From contig NZ_FRBS01000006.1 in NCBI RefSeq assembly GCF_900142675.1, positions 1-64,000 of the forward strand: 64,000 nucleotides of DNA. The letters run 5' to 3'. Source of the stretch: Shouchella rhizosphaerae. GTDB lineage: Bacteria; Bacillota; Bacilli; Bacillales; Bacillaceae_D. Positions 8,645-17,841 of this stretch are shown piece by piece. The notes under the pieces were generated by a model. That model did not search any database and was not told where the DNA came from. It worked only from the letters and a program-made list of their open reading frames with translations. The position numbers and the translations under genes are program-made. Position 1 is the stretch's first letter; each line of letters opens with the position of its first letter.

Positions 8645-10180
8645 ATGCGGATTGTAACAGGCGAGGAAATGGCGAGCATTGATGCCATTACAATGAACAA
8701 AGTGGGGCTCCCTGGCGCTGTCCTAATGGAAAATGCTGGACGCGGAATTGCTCGTAAGCTGTTAGACCACTATGGACGTAAGCGCCGCTTTTTTATTGTC
8801 ATCGGCAGCGGAAACAATGGCGGCGATGGGTTTGTTGTCGCGAGAGTGTTAAAAGACGAAGGCGCAGAAGTACAAGTATTCATCGTGCCGGAAGAAAGCC
8901 GGTACAAAGGAGATGCCAAACTGCATAAACGTGTATTCGAGCAAAGTGGCTACCGTTGGAAGTATTGGAAAGACATTGAGAGCCAATGGCCAGCCATGCT
9001 TTACGAAACCGACATTATTGTTGATGCGCTCCTAGGCACAGGCATAAGTGGCCAAGTTAAGGAACCGTATGCTTCCGTGATCGCCAGCATAAACAAATTG
9101 AAAAATGAAATTGTATCAATTGATTTGCCAAGCGGCGTTCCAGCTGGCAGCGCCGAGCTGAACCACGAAGCAATAAAAGCAGACCGTACCCTTACTTTAC
9201 AATGGACAAAGGTAAGCTATTATTTAGAAGAAACCAAACCCTATTACGGAGAAGTGGACGTCGTCCCGATCGGCATTCCACCTAACACGTTGCGTCATCT
9301 CGCGTCACAACGCTACATTTGGGGCAAAAATGAAGTCGTCAATAGCTGGGTGATGAGCAAACCGAATGCCCACAAAGGCGATAACGGACGGGTTGGCATC
9401 ATTGCCGGCAGCGAGGCAATGCCAGGAGCAGCAGCGCTGGCTGGGTCGGCCGCTGTTCGCAGCGGAGCAGGATTTACGACGATAGCGACAGTGGCGCAAA
9501 ATGTGCCGGTAATTGCCAGCCACGTAAAAGAAGCGATGTATACGATTTTTAGCGAAAAACATGGTTATCTTGCTCCTACAGAGACAGAATTGGCCGCTTT
9601 TATGGACAATAAGCAATCGATTGCGGTCGGACCTGGGCTTGGACGCACGCCTGCACTAACAAAGATGGTTGCGTACTTGCTTGTTCATTTCAAAGGTGTG
9701 TTGATTCTCGATGCTGACGCCTTGCATTGTTTGAAAGAGTGTGGGCCGATTGTCCAGGAGCGAACCGCTCCAACGGTGATTACGCCTCATCCTGGCGAAA
9801 TGGCGATGTTAATTGACCAATCGGTTTCATATGTCAATAAAAATCGCTTTGAAGTAGCAGAGAGTTATGCGGAGCAATATGGCGTGTATGTCGTTTTAAA
9901 AGGGCCGAACACCATTGTTGCTGAACCAAGTGGTTGCATTTCTGTCAATGTCACAGGCAATGCCGGGCTTGCCAAAGGTGGTTCAGGCGACGTGCTTACA
10001 GGGATGGTCGCTGCACTCGTTGCCCGGCAACGGATTCAACCTGCTCTCTCATCAGCTGTATTTTTTCATGGCTATGCAGCAGACTTGCTGGCTAAACAAC
10101 GACAGGTCCTTGCCACTATCACCCCAAGCGATATTATTGAGCATTTGCCAGAGGCGTTCTCAATCGTTGATGATGATTAG
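8645..10180 (+). CDS. nnrED: Bifunctional NAD(P)H-hydrate epimerase / ADP-dependent dehydratase
   Basis: Repairs NADHX and NADPHX, damaged hydrated cofactors. The N-terminal YjeF_N domain (about 1-215) epimerises the R form and carries GSGNNGGDGF near 56-65. The C-terminal ribokinase-like domain (about 230-505) dehydrates the S form using ADP and carries HKGDNGRVGIIAGS and the GNAGLAKGGSGDVLTG motif. The fusion matches E. coli Nnr; B. subtilis has only a separate dehydratase. ATG 8645 follows a GGGTGG site; earlier in-frame codons lie in the promoter region. Confidence 0.93.
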   Translation: MRIVTGEEMASIDAITMNKVGLPGAVLMENAGRGIARKLLDHYGRKRRFFIVIGSGNNGGDGFVVARVLKDEGAEVQVFIVPEESRYKGDAKLHKRVFEQSGYRWKYWKDIESQWPAMLYETDIIVDALLGTGISGQVKEPYASVIASINKLKNEIVSIDLPSGVPAGSAELNHEAIKADRTLTLQWTKVSYYLEETKPYYGEVDVVPIGIPPNTLRHLASQRYIWGKNEVVNSWVMSKPNAHKGDNGRVGIIAGSEAMPGAAALAGSAAVRSGAGFTTIATVAQNVPVIASHVKEAMYTIFSEKHGYLAPTETELAAFMDNKQSIAVGPGLGRTPALTKMVAYLLVHFKGVLILDADALHCLKECGPIVQERTAPTVITPHPGEMAMLIDQSVSYVNKNRFEVAESYAEQYGVYVVLKGPNTIVAEPSGCISVNVTGNAGLAKGGSGDVLTGMVAALVARQRIQPALSSAVFFHGYAADLLAKQRQVLATITPSDIIEHLPEAFSIVDDD

Positions 10181-10247
10181 GTTGGACGTTTGCCATTTCC
10201 CTTGTTATGATGTGCATCGTATCTTTACAAAGTTAACAGACAGCATG

Positions 10248-10273
10248 AAAAAACCACCAAACGGTGGTTTTTT
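10248..10273 (+). terminator. Bidirectional terminator after nnrED
   Basis: Perfect 11-bp stem with A6 and T6 flanks (10248-10258 with 10263-10273) and a 4-nt loop; serves the convergent gene too. Confidence 0.85.
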
Positions 10274-10277
10274 AGTT

Positions 10278-10595
10278 TCACTCAATTATCTTAGCTTGAT
10301 TGTTTAGCCTGGTCTTTTTAATCAACGTGAAGATGAAGCTTAGTAAAGATAAAGCGATAGCGAGCAGAATCGAGCCTAATTGTAAGGAGAAACGTTGACT
10401 GACTATTAAGGTTAAAACGGTAGGGAGCAAGCCTAAACAGATAAATGAAACGGGGACAATGAAATCAGCATAAAAATTAATTCTACCCATTCTTCTTGTG
10501 AATAGTGTGTTAAGTAAAACATAACAAGTTGTTACAAACATGATGGCTAGTAGAACTAAAATAGGATAACCCCCTTTTGTCGTAGTGTAACACAC
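10278..10595 (-). CDS. Small hypothetical membrane protein
   Basis: About 105 aa with three hydrophobic segments (roughly 10-30, 45-65, 72-92) and a basic tail; no family recognised. The base composition is more AT-rich than its neighbours. The GTG at 10595 has no clear ribosome site and shares its G with the stop of an upstream open frame (TAGTG), so translation may be coupled or the true start may lie further in. Real coding status is uncertain. Confidence 0.45.
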   Translation of the reverse strand: MCYTTTKGGYPILVLLAIMFVTTCYVLLNTLFTRRMGRINFYADFIVPVSFICLGLLPTVLTLIVSQRFSLQLGSILLAIALSLLSFIFTLIKKTRLNNQAKIIE

Positions 10596-10762
10596 TAGTT
10601 GAAGTCGATGATCATGTCACGTGCTTCTTTTAACTGCCTACGCACGGTTTTGCCGGGGCTGCAATATGTTTTTTCACGGTTCTCCACGGATTTACAATCA
10701 CTTTTTAGTGTATAGCGGGTTTTAAATTGTGCAATGATGAGAATATAAAGGTAGGAAGATTT
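10595..10762 (-). pseudogene. Open frame without a start, possibly a gene remnant
   Basis: Fifty-five sense codons stay open on the minus strand and end in TAG overlapping the next GTG. The product includes VENREKTYCSPGKT and VRRQLKEARDMI, of credible coding composition, but no proper start or ribosome site exists. No family was recognised. It may be the tail of a decayed gene. Confidence 0.22.
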
Positions 10763-10785
10763 TCAGATGCACAAAGGAGATTGCT

Positions 10786-11394
10786 ATGAAAAAATTACAG
10801 GTTACATTAGCTTCGACGTTTATGGTCATGGCCTTGATGGCATGCAACCAAGACAATAACGGGAATAATGACAATGCTCCAGAGCAAGAGGCCGATCTTG
10901 GCACAGAGCAAGGCCAAGGGGCAGATAGCTCAGAAGACTTGAATAATGCAGACATTCAAGTCGACATGGAAACAGCGGTTTCTGAATTTGAGAACGCCTA
11001 TCCCGACGCCTCTATTTCAAGCATCGAGTTAGAGGCGGAGCGCGGTACGTGGCAATACGAGATTCAAGGACTTGACGATGAGAAGGAATATGAGGTCATC
11101 GTAGACGCAAAGACACAAGAAGTAACAAAGGAACGGGAAGAAGCACTTGATGCAAATGATGCTGGAGGCGTGGAGCGTCAAGAGGATGCATTGGACATGG
11201 ACAACATCATCGATCCTCAAGAAGCGGTTGATATCGCTCTATCGGAAGCGGAAGGCGCGATAAGCAGCTGGAAGTTAGAGAAGGACGACCAAGTGACGTA
11301 CTATGAAGTAACGGTTACCAATGCAGGCAACGATTATGATATTAAACTTGATGCCACGAACGGAGAGGTACTTGGAACGGACCGAGATGATTGA
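10786..11394 (+). CDS. PepSY-domain lipoprotein
   Basis: A 202-aa secreted lipoprotein. The signal peptide ends in the lipobox LMAC with Cys20, followed by an Asn/Asp/Glu-rich linker to about residue 57. Two PepSY modules follow: one at about 60-115 (DMETAVSEFENAYPDA) and one at about 140-200 (DPQEAVDIALSEAEG). PepSY domains are thought to restrain extracytoplasmic peptidases; its partner here is unknown. The mature part is very acidic, as often in alkaliphile surface proteins. AAGGAG lies 8 nt before the ATG. It has its own terminator. Confidence 0.85.
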   Translation: MKKLQVTLASTFMVMALMACNQDNNGNNDNAPEQEADLGTEQGQGADSSEDLNNADIQVDMETAVSEFENAYPDASISSIELEAERGTWQYEIQGLDDEKEYEVIVDAKTQEVTKEREEALDANDAGGVERQEDALDMDNIIDPQEAVDIALSEAEGAISSWKLEKDDQVTYYEVTVTNAGNDYDIKLDATNGEVLGTDRDD

Positions 11395-11399
11395 TAGCG

Positions 11400-11436
11400 A
11401 AACAAGCTGGCTGCTATGTAGCTGGCTTGTTTTTTT
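11400..11436 (+). terminator. Terminator after the PepSY lipoprotein
   Basis: 8-bp outer stem (11400-11407 with 11425-11432) and a run of T. Confidence 0.75.
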
Positions 11437-11592
11437 GCTCATATGGGCCAACTACCCGTCTTATCATTCAAGTAAGACACTCGCTTTTTTAAAAGTAGGC
11501 AATAAAAAAAGAATTGCAAACGTAAGCGTTGTTATTTATAGTGTGGCTAAAGTTAGCTAAAACGTTATAGCTTAATCAACCAAGATTATTAG

Positions 11593-11778
11593 CCAGGCGT
11601 TGGTAGGAGCGCTGCTGCTAAAAATACACCAGCTACCCATGAACTTGGTCATTCAATTGGTCTTGGCGATTTAACAAATAGTAGTAATAGAAATAAATTA
11701 ATGTATGGCACAGAAACAAGAACTGTCACCACACACCAAGCGGCTGATCGAACAGGCGCTCGAGAAGCAGTAAAGTAA
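11593..11778 (+). pseudogene. C-terminal fragment of a metzincin-type zinc metalloprotease
   Basis: Sixty-one codons run from an in-frame TAG to a TAA with no usable start. The product contains THELGHSIGLGDL, matching the metzincin zinc site HExxHxxGxxD, and LMYG 17 residues later, matching the Met-turn. The rest of the protease is missing: sequence upstream has stops in this frame. It is a decayed gene, perhaps once an operon partner of the small protein that starts 30 nt downstream. Confidence 0.7.
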
Positions 11779-11808
11779 CTATTACATATTTAAAGGAGAA
11801 AAATCATC

Positions 11809-12195
11809 ATGAATAAATTTTTCACCTTGCTGTTAATATGCATGATTGCTGTTATCACCTATCTAGTAATTTTCAATAATACTGAAAATAGTTTTGGTGA
11901 CACTAATGGTATTACAGTTGAATTTGAAGACTCTAAAAACAAAAAGCCTATACAAATTAAAAGTGAAAAAGATATTGAGTATATACAACATACTTTAAAT
12001 AATATTAAATGGGGAGATGTTATTGAAATAAGTGCTAGCTCTCCCCCTGATTATGTAGTAAAAGATGAAGCATTTTCTTTCTCGATTTGGGTTTTAAACA
12101 GCACAAAAATTGAAGTTTATGATGAGAAAGAAAAAAGATTGGGTGTTATACCTGTAGAAGACCAAGAAGAATTTTTAAATATAATAGACCCTTAA
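11809..12195 (+). CDS. Hypothetical exported or membrane-anchored protein
   Basis: A 128-aa protein with an N-terminal hydrophobic helix (about 4-23), either a signal anchor or an uncleaved signal, then a hydrophilic domain of beta-strand character. No family recognised. AAAGGAG lies 10 nt before the ATG. Its AT-rich codon use differs from neighbours, and it sits directly behind the protease fragment, suggesting an acquired and partly decayed pair. Confidence 0.6.
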   Translation: MNKFFTLLLICMIAVITYLVIFNNTENSFGDTNGITVEFEDSKNKKPIQIKSEKDIEYIQHTLNNIKWGDVIEISASSPPDYVVKDEAFSFSIWVLNSTKIEVYDEKEKRLGVIPVEDQEEFLNIIDP

Positions 12196-12424
12196 AAAGC
12201 ACTAGATTCACAACCAATCCCTCTTTCTTCTCATGCTCTAAAAGGGTCGAGTTGCCGGTAAAGCTACGCTAGAACGGATTTCAATTTGTTTGGAGGTTGT
12301 ATACTAAATAGACGTCGATTGCTCTATTTCTGCTGCGGTGTATAGAGATGCCTTATAACTTGCTGTGTCTGTTCGCCATTCTGATTAACGAAAAGTATCT
12401 TTGTCAAAAGAAACAGCTTATAAT
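12196..12424. other. Non-coding stretch before the GH31 terminator
   Basis: No gene, RNA or repeat could be supported here. Composition is mixed and short frames in all directions lack ribosome sites. Confidence 0.5.
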
Positions 12425-12458
12425 AAATCGAGTGAATCGGAAGCGATTCACTCGATTT
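12425..12458 (-). terminator. Strong hairpin after the GH31 gene
   Basis: Perfect 15-bp stem (12425-12439 with 12444-12458) with a 4-nt loop, about 35 nt past the GH31 stop. There is no long T-run, so it may stabilise the mRNA end as well as terminate. Confidence 0.7.
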
Positions 12459-12492
12459 CATTTTCTGTGACACTGTCATTAGCTTTCTTTTT

Positions 12493-14898
12493 TTATTGCT
12501 CTATGCTACCACCAATCGATCCCATCTCCACCACTTCTTTACCGTTTACAAACAAAGGTCGGCTATCATCAGTCATGACGGTGAAGCGTGCTTCGTGATA
12601 AGGCAGGGAATAGCCTTTTGAAACGACGTTTGTTGTTACATGAATGGCATCGGCTGTGGTCGTCATTTCGATCGAGACAAGCGCGTGGGCGGACTGCCAA
12701 TTTTTTGTAATGCCGTCGTCTTCGTATAACGTATAGTTTGATGTGTGTCCGGCGCCGCGGCTAGGAAACAGTAAAAAGCCTCGTTTGTCCTCGTCTTTTT
12801 TGGCAAATGTTCGTTTTGCTTCGTTTACAGGTATAATTGCTCCTGCTTTGACGAGCAGCGGTGTTTGATGGGATGGGGCCGGCAAAGTAGTTGTTGTGCC
12901 GCCTTCGACATGGTTGCCTGTATAAAAATCATACCATCCGCCATTGTGTGCAGGTGCGTAAACAGTCCGTTCGGAAACGCCTGGTTCGACAACGGAAGCG
13001 ACAAGCATGGATGGGCCGACAAGAAAATCATCGTTCTCTTCCCACGTGCGTGTGTCTTCTTCAAAATCAAAAAACGTTGGTTTGATAATGGGCTCATGGT
13101 TGGCGCTGGCATGGTAAAACGCGGTGTACCAATAAGGCGTTAACATCGACCGCAGTTGGATCAATTCCCGAATAGCAGGGACGGCATTTTCGTACATCCA
13201 AGGTTCGTTAACGGTCTGATCTTCATTCCATGAATGGATCGTAAAACGCGGATGGAATATCCCATTTTGCACCCAACGGATAAATAGCTCTTCATCAGGC
13301 TTTGGACCAGCAAATCCACCGACATCGTGGCCAAAGTTGTAAATGCCAGATAGGCTTAGGCTGATGCCCGTTTTGATGTTATAGCGAATCGTTTTCCACT
13401 CGGTACGGTTGTCGCCTGTCCATGTTTGCACATAACGATGCATGCCAGGGGCGCCAGAACGTGAAATTAAGAAAGGCCGTTCTTTTGGCGTGTGCTCTGC
13501 TTGCGCTTCAAATGAGGCTTTCATCATTAAAAGCGGCTGGAGAGCGCGGATTGTTTGGAATGGCAGCTCGCTTCCGAATCCATTGACAGTAGCGTCCTGA
13601 CTCCAAATTTCATATTCATTGTTATCATTCCAAGTGGATGTTATGCCGTATGCGAGCAATTGCTGCTGCACTTGGTCTATCCACCAACGATAAGCGGCTT
13701 CATTTGTAAAATCAATATAAGCGCCGCCGCCATCCCAAAATTGAGCCGTTTCTGTTTCGCCTTTGCCATTTTTAATAAAAAACGATTGTTGTTCCAAGTC
13801 GCTATACTGTGGATGGTCCTTAAGCAAAGCAGGCTTAATATTGGCTGCAAGCCGTAGCCCCTTGTCGCTAAAGTCACGGGCAAGCTTCTGGACATCAGGG
13901 AATTTGTCTTTGTTCCAGTGGAAGACGTACCGTTTATCGCCAATCGAAGTATAGCCAGACGATAGTTGAAATGAATCGCATAAAATATCGTTTTCCTCGC
14001 ATTTTTCGATAAACTCGTATAGCCGTTCTTGGGCATTTTCAGCGTCAGTATAAGTCATGGTTGAACCAGAATAGCCAATGCTCCACTTAGGCGGGAGCGC
14101 CGTGTTCCCTGTCATCCATGTATAGGTTTGCACGACATCCTTCATCGAAGGACCAACAATCATGTAATAATCTAGGTCACCTGCTTCAGCCTCAAAATAG
14201 CGGTATAGCCCATGGTAGTTATCCAGTTCCTTGCCCAGGTCAAAATAGCCAGGAGCCAAATTGTCATAAAACAAGCCGTAAGAAAAGGCTGATTCAGGTT
14301 GGTGTGTGATGTAAAAAGGGATATGTTTGTACAATGGATCCGAGTGTTCGGCGTCGTAGCCCATAGCATCAATCGTTACATTACGGAAACGGCCATGGTG
14401 GCGGTTCAGGGTGCCTGTCCGCTCCCCTAATCCATAATAGCGTTCACGAATGTCTCGTTTTAAATAATGCTTGATCCCTGTCCCGAGCTCGCCTTTGAAA
14501 TTATATGCTTGTGTGTCTCGGTCTTGGGCAAAACAAGTCCACTTGTCTTTGTCACGCCGGTGCCAAGTAATGCGAAAGCCTTCTTTTTTAATGGTCGCTT
14601 TTACCATCTCTGTTTCGACGACATAGGCGTCTTCCGTTTCACGAAAATCATATCGGGGACAGCTAAAATGTTCCGTGCTCTTGCGCTCTCGCCCTTCGTA
14701 AGGGAGGTCGTTCAGACCAGGGGCGATGCTCCACGTGCGTTCAAGTTCAAGCCCGCTTTCTTTTTCAAATAAGACACGGATGATTTTAGGTTCTAGCACA
14801 AAAACATGTGCTTTTATGTCTGTGTTTGGAGCAGAAAATTCGATATGGGCGTCGTGTTTCGTTGCAACAGTAAATGAATAACGTTGTTGAATATTCAT
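12493..14898 (-). CDS. Glycoside hydrolase family 31 alpha-glycosidase
   Basis: An 801-aa cytoplasmic enzyme (no signal peptide) that cleaves alpha-linked sugars with retention. It has an N-terminal beta-sandwich to about 265, a TIM barrel at about 270-620 and C-terminal beta domains. The nucleophile is Asp425 in TWNDNNEYE and the acid/base is Asp496 in WTGDNRTEW; GYSGSTMTYTD marks the barrel start. GAAGGAGAG lies before the ATG. It is the last gene of dctP-dctQ-dctM-GH31, 37 nt after dctM. Pairing with a TRAP transporter, which normally carries acids, suggests that the substrate is an anionic alpha-glycoside. Exact specificity is unknown. Confidence 0.88.
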   Translation of the reverse strand: MNIQQRYSFTVATKHDAHIEFSAPNTDIKAHVFVLEPKIIRVLFEKESGLELERTWSIAPGLNDLPYEGRERKSTEHFSCPRYDFRETEDAYVVETEMVKATIKKEGFRITWHRRDKDKWTCFAQDRDTQAYNFKGELGTGIKHYLKRDIRERYYGLGERTGTLNRHHGRFRNVTIDAMGYDAEHSDPLYKHIPFYITHQPESAFSYGLFYDNLAPGYFDLGKELDNYHGLYRYFEAEAGDLDYYMIVGPSMKDVVQTYTWMTGNTALPPKWSIGYSGSTMTYTDAENAQERLYEFIEKCEENDILCDSFQLSSGYTSIGDKRYVFHWNKDKFPDVQKLARDFSDKGLRLAANIKPALLKDHPQYSDLEQQSFFIKNGKGETETAQFWDGGGAYIDFTNEAAYRWWIDQVQQQLLAYGITSTWNDNNEYEIWSQDATVNGFGSELPFQTIRALQPLLMMKASFEAQAEHTPKERPFLISRSGAPGMHRYVQTWTGDNRTEWKTIRYNIKTGISLSLSGIYNFGHDVGGFAGPKPDEELFIRWVQNGIFHPRFTIHSWNEDQTVNEPWMYENAVPAIRELIQLRSMLTPYWYTAFYHASANHEPIIKPTFFDFEEDTRTWEENDDFLVGPSMLVASVVEPGVSERTVYAPAHNGGWYDFYTGNHVEGGTTTTLPAPSHQTPLLVKAGAIIPVNEAKRTFAKKDEDKRGFLLFPSRGAGHTSNYTLYEDDGITKNWQSAHALVSIEMTTTADAIHVTTNVVSKGYSLPYHEARFTVMTDDSRPLFVNGKEVVEMGSIGGSIEQ

Positions 14899-14935
14899 AA
14901 TGGGTTTCTCTCCTTCTAATGGTCTATCTATCTAT

Positions 14936-16237
14936 TTATTCCATTAATCCCGCTAGAGTTGGCAGCCACGTGCTTAAAAAAGGAAACATGGTTACGAGCA
15001 TTAAAACGACAATGACCGCGCCGTAAAATGGAAGCAAAGGGCGGATGACTTCTTCAATTTTGACTTTGCCGATGGTACTGCCAACAAATAAAGCGCTTCC
15101 TCCTGGTGGCGTAATGTTGCCAATGCAAAGGTTGACGATTAAAATGACGCCAAAATGGACTGGGTCCATGCCAAACTCCATCACCACTGGTAAAAAGATG
15201 GGCGTAAAGATCAAGATCGCCGGCGTGACGTCCATGACAATGCCGATTAGTAACAAAATCACATTGATCAACAGCAAGATAAGAATAGGGTTATCCGTCA
15301 AAGCTAAAATCGCGGAGCTAATGGCGCTCGGAATGCCCGTAAATGACATGACTAGGGAAAGCATGGCCGATGTCCCAATTAGGAACATGATGACAACGGT
15401 TAGTTCAACGGCTTCTTTAAAAATGCCTGGCAACTGCCGCAACGTTAGGCTTTTGTAGGCAAAAGACAGAAGCAACGCGTATACAATCGCGACTGCTGAC
15501 GCTTCGGTTGCTGTAAATAGACCGCCGATAATGCCACCAATGATAATAATGACTAAAAACAAGCTAGGGATCGCTTCCCAGATAACTTTTAAGGGAGATT
15601 CAACCTTTGTAGCCGACGATGTCGTGTAGCCTTTCTTTTTAGCAATAAAAAAAGCGACAACCAGTGTAGCAAGACCCCAAAGGATACCAGGTAAATAACC
15701 AGCAAGGAAAAGGGCCGCCACTGACGTTCCACCGCTAACGAGGGAATAGATAATAAACAACCCTGTTGGAGGAATAATCAATCCAGTTGGGGCGGAGGCA
15801 ATGTTGACTGCGGCTGAAAATTTCCGGTCATACCCTTCTTTTTCCTGCAATGGGTTCATGACTTTGCCGATTGCCGCAGCCGAAGCGACGGAAGAGCCGG
15901 CAATCGATCCAAAAAGCATGTTTCCGACAATGTTCGTATGGGCAAGGGAACCTGGCAATTTGCCTGTAAATAGTTTTGCTACATTGACAAGCCGGAGAGC
16001 GATGCCTCCTTGGTTCATGATAATGCCTGTCAACAAAAAGAATGGAACCGCTAACAGTGTAAAGCTGTCAATGCCTGTCACCATCTTTTGTGCAGATGTA
16101 AAGATCGCGACATCAAAAGGGGCGATCAGAAACATCGTGACAATGGATGCACCTGCAACACTGATGGCGATTGGCACGCCTAGTAAAAGCAATCCTAAAA
16201 ACACGACAATTAAACTAATACCTGCAAGGAGAGCCAT
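14936..16237 (-). CDS. dctM: TRAP transporter large membrane subunit
   Basis: A 433-aa DctM-type permease with about 12 hydrophobic segments, the sodium-driven channel of a tripartite (TRAP) importer. Typical motifs are SSVASAAAIGKVMNP and the GLIIPPTGLFIIY loop, with NLCIGNITPPGGSALFVG near the C-terminus. It follows the small subunit by 28 nt and precedes the GH31 gene, so all four genes form one operon. Confidence 0.92.
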   Translation of the reverse strand: MALLAGISLIVVFLGLLLLGVPIAISVAGASIVTMFLIAPFDVAIFTSAQKMVTGIDSFTLLAVPFFLLTGIIMNQGGIALRLVNVAKLFTGKLPGSLAHTNIVGNMLFGSIAGSSVASAAAIGKVMNPLQEKEGYDRKFSAAVNIASAPTGLIIPPTGLFIIYSLVSGGTSVAALFLAGYLPGILWGLATLVVAFFIAKKKGYTTSSATKVESPLKVIWEAIPSLFLVIIIIGGIIGGLFTATEASAVAIVYALLLSFAYKSLTLRQLPGIFKEAVELTVVIMFLIGTSAMLSLVMSFTGIPSAISSAILALTDNPILILLLINVILLLIGIVMDVTPAILIFTPIFLPVVMEFGMDPVHFGVILIVNLCIGNITPPGGSALFVGSTIGKVKIEEVIRPLLPFYGAVIVVLMLVTMFPFLSTWLPTLAGLME

Positions 16238-16265
16238 TTTATCAATCCTTCTTTATGAAATAATC

Positions 16266-16766
16266 TTATAGGTCAATCGGTTCATCGGAGCCTTGGGTTG
16301 TCCCATTTTTGCCTGTTAGTAGTTCTGTCAGGCAGAACCAAGTAATCAGCAGGCCAGAGATAGGCAATGATAAGTAGACAAAACCCATAGGGATGCCAAG
16401 TGAAACTGTTTGTTGGGACAGCGTTAATGACACAAGCTGGATGCCGCCATATACCATGACAAGTAAGGCAAAGACAATCAAAAAAAGCTGGACGAGCTGG
16501 CGCACTCGTTTTTGAGTCGCAGCTGAAAAGCGGTTAACGAGCATTTCAATTGCAATATGTTTTTTGAGATGGAAGGCATAAGCACCGCCAATCATCGTGA
16601 CCCAGATAAGCGAGTAACGAAGAAATTCTTCTGAAAAAGTGCTGGGGGCATTGAGGACATAGCGGCTAATGACTTGCCAAATGGCGACAAGCACCATCAG
16701 CCCAAACATGACCGACGATAGGAACATGATGATTTTTCCTAATCCACCATTGATTTTCTCAATCAT
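16266..16766 (-). CDS. dctQ: TRAP transporter small membrane subunit
   Basis: A 166-aa DctQ subunit with four hydrophobic segments; family features are WQVISRYVLNAPSTFSEEF and YSLIWVTMIGGAYA. ATG 16766 is chosen because AAGGAGGGG lies 7 nt upstream; it overlaps the binding-protein stop by 8 nt (ATGATTGA), indicating coupled translation. It bridges the binding protein and the large permease. Confidence 0.9.
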   Translation of the reverse strand: MIEKINGGLGKIIMFLSSVMFGLMVLVAIWQVISRYVLNAPSTFSEEFLRYSLIWVTMIGGAYAFHLKKHIAIEMLVNRFSAATQKRVRQLVQLFLIVFALLVMVYGGIQLVSLTLSQQTVSLGIPMGFVYLSLPISGLLITWFCLTELLTGKNGTTQGSDEPIDL

Positions 16767-17772
16767 TTGTATGCCCCTCCTTACGCATTTCTTGAATACG
16801 CTCATAAAATGGCGCTAAATCTGGGTCTTGCTTTACTTGTTGATGCATGGGGTCGACACTTGCACGAAATGCTGCTTTATCGACATCTTCGTGGAATGTG
16901 ACGCCCATCTCTTCCGCACGGGCAATCGCTTCCGCGGTTTCAGCGGCCCATAACTCCTTGTGAAACTCACTTGACTCAAGTGCCGCTTCTTTTAAGATCC
17001 TTTGTTCCTCTGGGCTAAAACTTTCCCAGCGGCTTTGGTTAAAGATAAGCAAATCAGGGACAATGGCGTGCTCTGTGTAAGAATACTCTTTTGCAACTTC
17101 CCCATGGTTGTTTGAAGTTAAAGCGGTTTCATTATTCTCAGTACCGTCTATGACACCTTGTTGAAGGGCCGTATAGACTTCGCCGAACGCCATCGGGGTA
17201 GGAGCGCCGCCCATCAAGCGCGTCATTTCAATCGCCGTCTCGCTCGGCTGTACGCGAATTTTTAAGCCTCTCAGGTCCTCAGGCGCTAATATCGGTGTGC
17301 CGATCGTATACATATTACGAATGCCTGCATCATAGTAAGTTAGGCCGAAAAAGCCATTGTCAGCAGTTGAATCATAGATGTCCGTTGCGATATCGCTTTC
17401 CATGACCGTGTAATAGTGGTCGGCTCCGTCAAATAAATAAGGAATGCTAAATAAAGCGTAAACAGGCGAAAAACTTTCTAACGCGGTAGCGCTTACTTTT
17501 GTCGCATCTACCGCCCCTGTTTGCGTTAATTCAATGGCTTCCCGTTCAGAACCAAGTTGGCCGTTGGGGAAAATTTCAAATGTCAGAGCGCCCTCGCTTT
17601 TTTCTTCAGCTAATTCTGCAAAGTGGAGCAGAGACTGATGAATGGGATGGCTTTCATTCATATTGTGTGCAAGGCGCAATGTCGTTTTCTCTGTTGACAA
17701 GCTAGCTGGTGAAGCGCACGCAACAGTGAGACCAATAAAAACGCTTCCAAAAAATAGAGCTGTGCGACGCAT
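16759..17772 (-). CDS. dctP: TRAP transporter substrate-binding lipoprotein
   Basis: A 337-aa DctP-family solute receptor with a lipobox ending in VAC (Cys19), lipid-anchored outside the membrane. RLAHNMNESHPIH opens the fold. IRVQPSETAIEM carries the Arg that salt-bridges substrate carboxylates in the family, and GEVYTALQQGVIDGTEN is a second signature. The ligand should therefore be anionic. AAGGAGGAAG lies before the ATG. The gene is preceded by two LacI-type operators and a cre site. Confidence 0.92.
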   Translation of the reverse strand: MRRTALFFGSVFIGLTVACASPASLSTEKTTLRLAHNMNESHPIHQSLLHFAELAEEKSEGALTFEIFPNGQLGSEREAIELTQTGAVDATKVSATALESFSPVYALFSIPYLFDGADHYYTVMESDIATDIYDSTADNGFFGLTYYDAGIRNMYTIGTPILAPEDLRGLKIRVQPSETAIEMTRLMGGAPTPMAFGEVYTALQQGVIDGTENNETALTSNNHGEVAKEYSYTEHAIVPDLLIFNQSRWESFSPEEQRILKEAALESSEFHKELWAAETAEAIARAEEMGVTFHEDVDKAAFRASVDPMHQQVKQDPDLAPFYERIQEMRKEGHTND

Positions 17773-17792
17773 GGAACTTCCTCCTTGAGTTT

Positions 17793-17808
17793 ATAACAAC
17801 GTTGTTAT
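17793..17808. promoter_or_regulatory. LacI-type operator O1 (perfect 16-bp palindrome)
   Basis: ATAACAACGTTGTTAT, centred on CG as LacI-family sites are, 20 nt before dctP. It is identical to the second copy at 17842. Confidence 0.85.
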
Positions 17809-17820
17809 TTTCAAATAAAA

Positions 17821-17834
17821 AGAAACCGCTATCA
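17821..17834. promoter_or_regulatory. CcpA (cre) site between the operators
   Basis: AGAAACCGCTATCA matches 13 of 14 positions of TGWAANCGNTNWCA. Its position between the two operators suggests carbon catabolite repression of the TRAP operon and/or its regulator. Confidence 0.6.
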
Positions 17835-17841
17835 TTCCTTT

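Noticed and set aside
15045-16271. Long plus-strand frames opposite the TRAP permease
   Set aside because: They mirror the hydrophobic codons of dctM, lack ribosome sites and show no family pattern.
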